This document shows, piece by piece, positions 29,784 to 36,625 of a stretch of 36,625 nucleotides of DNA. The stretch is from Mesaphorura yosii (lineage: Eukaryota; Arthropoda; Collembola; Poduromorpha; Tullbergiidae). The stretch covers positions 1-36,625 of the forward strand of contig WIXG01000579.1 of the NCBI GenBank assembly GCA_009869945.1, read 5' to 3'. The position numbers were made by a program, and so were the translations under genes. Positions within the stretch are counted from its first letter, which is position 1; each line of letters starts with the position of its first letter. Below the pieces are notes generated by a model, which did not search any database, was not told the origin of the DNA, and saw only the letters and a program-made list of their open reading frames with translations.

Positions 29784-29870
29784 GTGAATTTGGCTAACTT
29801 CCTGACATATGTACTTGATGTCTATTCAGATACTTGCATGATTGTCTGGCTAGATGTAGTTTACTTGACC
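29784..29870 (-). pseudogene. Short fragment of the same gustatory receptor
   Basis: TTGGCTAACTTCC, CATATGTACTT and ATTCAGATA appear in the same order as TTGGCCAACTTCC, CACATGCACTC and ATTCAGATA of the intact receptor at about 29010-29050. Similarity is about three in four bases over roughly 50 bases, then fades. Orientation matches the intact gene. Confidence 0.55.
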
Positions 29871-30344
29871 AGCAGAACCACGTAAATCGCGCATAGCTAC
29901 ATGGCACTTAGGCAGGGACAGGAGGCCAAATCTGCTTCCATAGGTTCTTTTGTAGCCCATAATAGTTCATGGAGTCATCGTCCAGAATTCCATTGCCGCC
30001 AAGCTGAATGATGAGAATATGAGTCGCAGGGTGCAGCGTCTCGATGATTCAGAATATAAGATGAAATCGGACTTTGGAATTGATAACAAAAATATTTCGT
30101 GCTGAAATATTTTCCCATGAATGGGTAGAAAGCAGTTGGTTGAGCCATTATTGTCAGTGGTCAGCACAAAGCTCAAGGGTCTTTTCTTCTTTTCATTGAC
30201 TGTTAATTTCTCAGAACTATCTGGAACAGATGTAGAAACGTTAAGATCGAGTCGAGGCCCCAATACCGAAGAGCCGTCGGCTGCTCATAACGGCGGCACA
30301 TTTTCACGAGTTAGGTGTATCTTGAAGGAATTACGCGATTTTCG
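29871..30344. other. Intergenic
   Basis: No gene recognised. Open frames on both strands (29967-30263 minus; start of 30121-30423 plus) have no family features. Confidence 0.4.
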
Positions 30345-30429
30345 CGGTGAGTTTAATTGTAGACCGTCCCGTGTCGACGGAAGACGGGGTGTGGCTCTGC
30401 CTGACGGCCTCGACTCAATTTAAGTTCTG
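30345..30429 (+). pseudogene. Stray copy of the aldehyde oxidase last exon
   Basis: A splice-acceptor-like TTTAATTGTAG is followed by sequence nearly identical to exon 13 of the aldehyde oxidase at 17863-17924: CCGTCCCGTGTCGACGGAAG, then CTCTGCCTGACGGCCTC and ACTCAATTTAAG. I count about five mismatches in 62 aligned bases. Read in the same phase it gives PVSTEDGVWLCLTASTQFK, then FW and a stop, against PVSTEDVLRLCLTASTQFK-L-stop. Some of the preceding intron (TTTAATT..AG) is also shared, so a genomic piece was copied. No other aldehyde oxidase exon is recognisable nearby. Confidence 0.88.
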
Positions 30430-30710
30430 GTAAGGATTTATAGAAGGAAGACTCAATATAACTGAAATTTTGATGAACCCCAATTTTATTAACGGAAGAA
30501 GAGCAACGCATTATGTAGCAAAGATCTTACGGTGAGCAGGCATCAAAATCAGTTTCGTGTTCAAGTCGTAGCCTCTATCGTCGCCGTCTTAAATGCAGCA
30601 GCGATTCCCACGAGCGGATGGGGACGGGGTTGTAGAGGACGGGACGGAGTCGTGACGGGCACGTGTACCTCGGGCTCGGGCGGCAGCGGACGCCTCACGA
30701 GCCAGCCTGG

Positions 30711-30914
30711 TCACCACAGCTTCTCGATTCTGAGAGAAGACGAGAATGTATGTAAATTGAGTAAATTAAGGTGAAAAAATCTGCTTAAATATAGGCTTAA
30801 AAAATAGGCTTGGATTCCAACTCGAACTCCTGGACAAGACTCTCCGACATCAACGACGAACAGTGTCACAAAGACGAGGCCGACGAGGTTCAAAACGAGC
30901 GCAAGATTCTTCAT
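30711..30914 (-). CDS. Possible small secreted peptide, first exon with signal peptide
   Basis: The minus-strand frame from ATG 30914 begins with a good signal peptide (MKNLALVLNLVGLVFVTLF, then VVDVGESCPG) and reads 67 codons without splicing. The tail after about residue 35 (AYFLSLYLSRFF) looks like intron translated through. An acceptor TTCTCTCAG near 30729 opens onto a GC-rich stretch that continues to about 30580 and could be a second exon. No clean GT donor was found after the signal peptide, so the full structure is unresolved. Weak TATA-like sequence (AAATATAAC) lies near 31065. Confidence 0.4.
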   Translation of the reverse strand: MKNLALVLNLVGLVFVTLFVVDVGESCPGVRVGIQAYFLSLYLSRFFHLNLLNLHTFSSSLRIEKLW

Positions 30915-31824
30915 TTTGCTGGATTTTGAGTTGGAAATTGAAAATTGGCTTTCGACAGGCGAGACGAAGGAGTTTACGCAGAGTGAAGTGATGGTTTGTT
31001 AGTTGCAAGCGTCCAAACCAGCTCAGATTTTATGACTTACATTTGCTGGACTCCGGGGGTTATATTTATTGCTGGCCGTCAGCCGCCCAGCACGATCCCA
31101 GCAACATCAGCATACTCGTGCTCGTGCATGTGCTGACGCTGCAGCTGATCCCCGGACTCAACGAAATAAAAGGCAACGTTTTAGGTTTCTTCCCGGGAAC
31201 TTGATTCATTCGCCTGGAGCATTGAAATTCTTATGAAATTCTGACGATATGCGTCGCACGTGTTTTTGTTTATCGGCCGTCAATTGTGACTCGGTACGAA
31301 GTTTCCACTTTTTAATTTCATGAGTCCGATCTTGTACTGCACCCCTTTGAACGAGCAGTCACGAGTCGCAGTTGTTGCTGTTTGCTAACGATTTAAATCC
31401 CAATCGCAAACGGCTTGAGGCCAATGGCATGAATAAATTAAATGAAATTGACACTTATGCTTGGAATCTTGCTCGTTATGTCGTGCGATATGCTCGTAAT
31501 AACATCCATTATCATTGCGTCATGAAAGTCAAGTTCAAGAACTGCAGGTTTTTTCATTTTTTATAGCTAACCCGCACTTCTCGCAAGATTTCAAGGTTTT
31601 GGCAATGAAGTTATAATCTAAGATAAGCACAAGAAACGCTACGCCTGCACATGATTACTTGAATTAATGAAAACATTTTCTGTCCACTTGATTTATATCA
31701 CACGGCAAAAGCAAAGTCCCATCGTCTGCGTCCTGGGCTCAAAAGGCCAGACCAGGCCAGTCGTCTGCCAAGTGTCCGACTACTCGCATTTTAAAGCAAT
31801 GAACTTAAAGTTTCGATAATTAAA
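30915..31824. other. Intergenic, about 0.9 kb
   Basis: Divergent 5' flanks of the small secreted peptide and the first DHCR24-like copy. No further gene or repeat identified. Confidence 0.4.
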
Positions 31825-33398
31825 ATGCCGCGAGAGACCTGCTGCCAAGTGTTCACGAAATTCTCCATTCGCTACATCGTCGTGCCGTTGGTGGCGCCAC
31901 TCTTCATCGTCCTAACCACGCCGTTCTACCGCGCCTGGGACAAATATACATTCGAGTGGTTCCAGTCAGGGAATGTTTGCACACCCGCCGAGCACCGCCG
32001 AAAAGTCGCTCTCGTCCAAGACCAAGTCAGGGCCTGGAACGCAGGCGGCCGCAAACGGCGGATGTGCAAGGCGCGCCCTTCGTGGGCGTCGTTCAGCATG
32101 CACCACGCGAGCAAACGCGACCTGGCTCAGATCAAAGTCGATCACCTGCGCCATGTCGCCGAGATTGACGAGAAGAACCGGCTCGTCACTGTCGAGCCCG
32201 GACTTCGAATGGGGCAACTGACGTCCATTCTTATCCCACGTGGGTGGACGATCCCTGTCATCCCGGAGTTTGAAACGCTGAGCGTCGGAGGAGATATCTG
32301 CGGCACGCAAATCGAATCGAATTCTACGCGGGTGGGGTTATCAGATGATTGCGCCGTCGAGTTCGAAGTGGTGCTCAGTTCTGGGGAAGTCGTCAACTGC
32401 TCCAAGGACGAGAGCTCGGACTTGTTTTATTCGATCCCCTGGTCGCATGGCACGCTCGGCTTCCTCGTCGGCGTGAAATTCCCGAGGCGAAGGCACTTCT
32501 GGAGACGGAAGACCACGAGTTTGTCGAGGGAATTGCGTTTGAGCGCCGAAAATTCGTCGTGACGCACGGAAACATGACGAATTACATGAACATGTCGATC
32601 CTCGTCTCGGATCGTGAACTACATCAACAGCTGGTACAAACCCTTCCGGTACAAACATGTACAAAGTTTTCTGCGTCGGGCGCGCGGGACAAAGGCACAG
32701 GCGAAGAAATTCGTTGAATATATACCTCTGAGAGATTACTGTCATCGCCACACGAGAGCCTACTTCTGGGAAATTCCGTTGTCTTGTATGTAAACACGTG
32801 GCCCGTGCGCTTGCTCTTCAGGTACGCCTTTCCGGGGACCGACGTGAAGACCGTCCTGCGTTTCGGAGAAATGTTCAAGCTGGAAGGCCTCTTCGAGCTT
32901 TTCTGGGTGCTAAATCACGTCGTGCATCGTTCCGGTGCAGCATTTGGATGCGGCCATCGACTTTACGGACGAGACAGTCGGAATTTACCCGCTTTGGCTC
33001 TGCCCGTGCAAAGTGCATACGAAACCACGGCTGTTCCACGCAAAAGGCGGGTCGGACGAGATGTACGTCGATATTGGCGTGTATGGAAATGTGGCAGAGG
33101 CGAAGAAGGCTGAGTTCCATGCGGAAATGACGGTTCGGAGGCTGGAGGCCTTCGCGATCGAGCATGACGGGTAAGGATTAGAAATTTGTGCCTTCTCAGC
33201 GTTAGTGACTGATAAGGCATTTCTTCATTCTTCAGAGTGCAGTTTACGTACGCCGACTCAGTCCTGACGCGTGAAGAATTCGGACGGATGTTCGATATGG
33301 AGCTTTACGACTCCGTCCGGGCCAAGTACAGCTGTCCGGATGCGTTTCCGCACGTGTACGACAAAGTAAGCAAGCAAGCGAGAGGGGTTCAAGTGTAA
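31825..33398 (+). pseudogene. DHCR24-like copy 1, inactivated
   Basis: It starts well (MPRETCCQVFTKFSIRYIVV) and follows the intact copy at 34.8 kb through the FAD-binding domain (IPEFETLSVGGDICGTQIES, NCSKDESSDLFYSIPWSHG). At 32484/32485 a 58-base segment present in the intact copy is missing, which shifts the frame. Downstream similarity continues in changing frames: LLETEDHEFVEGIAFERRKF, WYKPFRYKHVQSF, YIPLRDYCHRHTRAYFWE, FELFWVLNHVV, IYPLWLCPCKV. The last exon is clean after a retained intron (33171-33235), ending YVYDKV-type sequence and TAA at 33396-33398. The first intron of the intact copy is precisely absent here. At least three frame changes make this a pseudogene. Confidence 0.9.
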
Positions 33399-33920
33399 AA
33401 GCGGTCATTAAATTGTAGAAAGTTACCCGATTCGGCAGTCGTGAATTCATTGCCGAATAGTACGTCAACACAGCTAATCTCGTCCTTCAATTTAAACCAC
33501 ACATTATATAGGAATCTAAAACTACTAGACTACGACGCGCGCATGTGCATGCGAGAGGCGACTTCTGTTCAAAAGTCGGTCAATGTCGTGTGAATCTTGT
33601 TCCTTCTTCTTTCCTTGTAATTTATGGCCCCAAGATCTTCGGCGTAGTAACGCGTGCGACGTACCAAGTATCGCATCCGTTTGTGCATTAGAAAGTACTT
33701 TGGGACTCCATGCGAGCTCCCTGGGACACTTTCTCGACTTCCATGGGAAATACGCAACTACGCAAATTGAGCTACCTCGTTGTTCCGTAGTAGGTTTGAG
33801 TGCTACGTGGGATGTGCATCAAAGCTGCGAGTCGTCAGTTATGCGCCATGTCGTTGCCTGCCTACTTTCTGCTTTTGCTTCCGTCCCTGTGACACTAAAC
33901 TTGCAAAATGACGAAGGAGA
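33399..33920. other. Intergenic between DHCR24-like copies 1 and 3
   Basis: No recognisable gene or DHCR24-like sequence; unique by eye. Confidence 0.4.
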
Positions 33921-34383
33921 CGAAGGCACGGGTCAAAGGCGAAGAAATTCATCGACTACATCCCGTTAAGGGGTTACTACCACCGGCACATGAGGGCGTA
34001 ACTCTGGGAAATTATTCCCTTCTGGTTCAGCTCGAGTCTGCTCTTTCTGGCTCTGTTTGGGTGGATGTTCCCAGGCCAAGACGCGAAAGCCTGGTTTCGG
34101 TTTATTTATGGATTCGATTCGAGTTTTCCCATTGGATGTACTGTCTTGGGCATGACGGGTAAGAATTTATTGCCTTTATGCAGTCATTTGGCGCTTTATT
34201 TACAGATAGGGCCGGCCTTTGTCTTTGCCCTCCAGAGTCGAGTTTATGTACACCGACTCGTTCCCCAGCCGGGAGGAATTCGAGCTGATGTTCGACAGGA
34301 CGCTGTACAGCGAGGTTCGGGCCAATTACGAGGCGCTGGACGCGTTTCCCGACGTATACGACGAAGTCAGCAAGCATGCGTGA
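33921..34383 (+). pseudogene. DHCR24-like copy 3, truncated fragment
   Basis: It begins abruptly inside the C-terminal half: KKFIDYIPLRGYYHRHMRA, a TAA, then LWEIIPFWF and LFGWMFPGQDAKAWFRF, against VEYIPLRDYYHRHTRCYFW and LFGWVLPVVDSKLFFRI. The region equivalent to YPLWLCPCKV and NIDIGIYGNV is deleted. The last intron remains (GTAAGA at 34159 to CTCCAG at 34235) and the last exon is intact (EFMYTDSFPSREEFELMF, ending VSKHA and TGA at 34381-34383). The FAD-binding half is absent. AATAAA follows at 34514. Confidence 0.88.
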
Positions 34384-34787
34384 GGAATTCAAGTGTAAAG
34401 ATTGCATCACTGCTTACCCACTTATGCAATCAATCTCATTTGTTCCCTCTCCACGTCTCCAGTGCATGTGTGATTCCTCGAAATTATAATAATTTGTACC
34501 TTAATGAACTGAAAATAAAACCACTTTGACGACTCCCTTGTTAGAAACAGAACTTGATCACCTTGGACCACAAGACAAGTTTGTGGAAGCGTACAATTCA
34601 CAGAGTCAACCACAAAGTCGCAAGCCATTAGCCAGATGCACGCAGCAAACCTGCCTATGAATTTCAGGGGCTCCATGTGCCGAATGAATGTCGTAACACA
34701 ATTTGCTCATTTGCTGACTTGCCTTTAGTGTTGTGGAGCGCTCCAAGAGTCAAGCTAGTCGACATTCTTCGCCGCTCCTCCACTGCC
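34384..34787. other. Short intergenic, promoter of the intact DHCR24-like gene
   Basis: Contains the 3' flank of copy 3 (AATAAA at 34514-34519) and about 270 bases of upstream sequence. An open frame runs in from a GTG at 34677 but has no ATG before 34788. Confidence 0.45.
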
Positions 34788-36559
34788 ATGCCGAAATTAA
34801 CGTGCTGCCAGTCGTTCACCACATTTCTTCTGAAATATGTGGTCGGTATACCCTCAATCCTGCTCCTTTGCATTTTAGCGCCACTTTACCGTCTGCAGGG
34901 AAAATTCAAGACGGAATGGTTCCAGTCACGGAATGTCTGCACGCTCGACGAGCACCGGAAGAAAGTAGCTCGGGTCCAGGACCAAGTCAGGGCATGGAAC
35001 GCAGGCGGTCGGAAGTCGCGAATGTGCACAGCCCGCGCCATGTGGGAGGGCTTCAGCATGCACAAAATCAGCAAGCGGGATCGGGCGCGAATTGAAGTCG
35101 ACCACCTGCACTGCGTGGCGGACATCGACGAGGCCGCCCGAGTCGTGCTGATCGAACCCGGGCTGAATATGGGACAGCTGACGACCATTCTCATCGACCG
35201 GGGCTGGACAATCCCGAACATTCCAGAGTTTGAATGCCTGACAGTCGGTAAGTCTCGGTCTTCACGAGCCTATATTCTCGATAAATTGTTTAAAATTACC
35301 CGCCTAACGCTCTCTTCCCGATTCCCAGGCGGTGTCGTTTGCGGAACGGGAATCGAGTCCACATCCGGCCGATACGGGCTCACGGGCGACACCGCGATCG
35401 GGTTCGAAGTGGTGCTCAGCTCCGGTGAAGTCATCAATTGCTCCAAGGACGAGAATTCAGACCTGTTTTATTCTATCCCTTGGTCGCATGGCACGCTCGG
35501 CTTCGTCACGGGCGTGCGATTCCCGCTTATACGCGCCAAGAAGTACGTGCAGGTGCAGTACTTCTCGACGGAATCGTTCGACGAGGCGAAGGCCCTGCTG
35601 GAGACCCAAGAGCACGAATTTGTCGAAGGAATTGCGTACGGCCGCCGGAAATTCGTGGTGACGCACGGCGACATGGTCGACGCCGTTGATGGCAGCCTGG
35701 GGGCGGTGAACCACATCAATCGGTGGTACAAACCCTTCTGGTACAAGCACGTCGAGAGTTTTCTGGGGCGGGCACGACGTTGTAGAGACAAGGCGAAGAT
35801 TTTCGTCGAGTACATTCCGCTGAGGGATTATTACCACCGGCACACGAGATGCTACTTCTGGGAAGGCGCCTCGCTTCTTCCGTACCTTAACAACCTGCTC
35901 TTCCGCTTCCTGTTCGGGTGGGTCCTCCCGGTCGTCGACTCGAAGCTCTTTTTTCGTATCGGTATTTTTGTCATCGGCGAGAAGTGCGCTTATAAAGCCA
36001 TCGACTTGTTGTTCTCCCTGAATCACGTCTTGCAAGATTTCATTGTTCCGATGAAGCATTTGGAGGCATCCCTCGACTTCCTGGATGACATAGTCGAAGT
36101 TTATCCCCTCTGGCTCTGCCCCTGCAAAGTCTTCAAGGAGCCACGCTTGTTTCACTCTGCCGACGGTGCCGGCGACTGGGAGCTCAACATTGATATTGGG
36201 ATTTACGGAAACGTGGGCAAGACGAAGGAGGCCGAATATCATCCAGAGAGGACGATCCGAGACATTGAGAAGTTCGTGCTTGATCACAAAGGGTAAGAAT
36301 TCGTACTCGTCAATTTGTGTTTTAAGTATTTTGAAAACTGTAATTAAAGTGATTAGAGCCTTTCTTTTCTTTTTTCCGCGCCGTCCACAGGAGCCAATTT
36401 ATGTACGCTGACTCGTTCCTCACCCGGGAAGACTTTGACCGCATGTTCGACATGAAGCTTTACGACGCGACCCGGGCCAAATACGAGGCACTGGACGCGT
36501 TTCCCTACGTGTACGACAAAGTCAGCAGGACGGCGAGGCGAATTCAGGTCAACGCTTAA
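34788..36559 (+). CDS. DHCR24-like: Delta(24)-sterol reductase-like FAD oxidoreductase, intact copy
   Basis: Three exons, 34788-35247, 35329-36292 and 36391-36559, with GT-AG introns, give 530 codons against about 516 for human DHCR24. The start MPKLTCCQSF aligns with MPRETCCQVF of copy 1. An N-terminal membrane segment (YVVGIPSILLLCILAPLY) is followed by the FAD_binding_4 domain: SMHKISKRDRARIEVDHL, VLIEPGLNMGQLT, WTIPNIPEFECLTVGG, GTGIESTSGRYGL, NSDLFYSIPWSHGTLGF. The C-terminal part contains YIPLRDYYHRH and VYPLWLCPCKV, as in DHCR24. The family reduces the sterol side-chain C24 double bond using FAD and NADPH in the ER membrane. Arthropods cannot make sterols de novo but use this step to convert dietary phytosterols. 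The first intron is 81 bases and in frame, so unspliced RNA would still be open. Confidence 0.93.
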
Positions 36560-36625
36560 ACTTAAGAAAGCAGGTACATGGTGATGGCGATGTCGAAAAA
36601 CATCAACTAGCTTGAATTACTGCTG

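Noticed and set aside
30121..30423. 100-codon plus-strand frame
   Set aside because: Its right end overlaps the oxidase exon copy in a different frame, so the translation is not meaningful.
31825..33398. DHCR24-like copy 1 as a processed (retroposed) pseudogene
   Set aside because: The last intron is retained with proper GT-AG borders and there is no poly(A) tract, so it is a DNA duplicate.

Overview
The window is animal nuclear DNA. Its genes carry short GT-AG introns, AATAAA signals and TATA boxes, with no operons or Shine-Dalgarno sites. Several things point to an arthropod, and within arthropods to a springtail (Collembola). These are gustatory-type seven-transmembrane receptors (one with the canonical TYhhhhhQF tail), an insect-style aldehyde oxidase, a sterol delta-24 reductase, very compact genes, and an intronless arsenite methyltransferase of bacterial type. 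The taxon is an inference; no tool was run.

Layout, left to right. (1) 0.5-1.1 kb: a broken Kelch-like plus chitin-binding gene. (2) 1.2-6.5 kb: three intronless chemoreceptor genes of one subfamily. (3) 7.1-8.0 kb: intronless arsenite methyltransferase. (4) 8.4-9.85 kb: a collapsed remnant of a short-chain dehydrogenase, then its intact two-exon paralogue. (5) 9.9-11.05 kb: a dead tyrosine-kinase-domain gene. (6) 11.1-11.5 kb: a secreted Gly/His-rich peptide. (7) 12.8-17.9 kb: a complete 13-exon aldehyde oxidase. (8) 18.1-18.6 kb: a dead C2H2 zinc-finger gene. (9) 19.3-22.2 kb: a stonustoxin-like MACPF module followed, in another frame, by a P-loop GTPase module. (10) 22.8-23.7 kb: a zinc-finger relic and a secreted 10-cysteine peptide. 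(11) 25.5-26.05 kb: a small tail-anchored protein of unknown family. (12) 27.3-29.9 kb: a receptor pseudogene joined to a non-LTR retroelement relic, an intact inverted copy of that receptor, and a third short fragment. (13) 30.35 kb: a stray copy of the aldehyde oxidase last exon. (14) 31.8-36.6 kb: three DHCR24-like copies, of which only the last is intact.

The strongest theme is local duplication followed by decay. Four families (short-chain dehydrogenase, receptor, aldehyde oxidase, DHCR24) have one intact member and one or more relics in the same 36 kb. The lesions are small deletions, frameshifts and stops, and introns or 5' flanks are often retained, so most copies arose by DNA duplication rather than retroposition.

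The living genes mostly concern chemosensation (four receptors), detoxification and small-molecule metabolism (arsenic methylation, aldehyde oxidation, carbonyl or sugar reduction), sterol processing, and secreted or defence-like peptides. They are not an obvious single pathway. The most unusual locus is the MACPF-like/GTPase pair at 19.3-22.2 kb.
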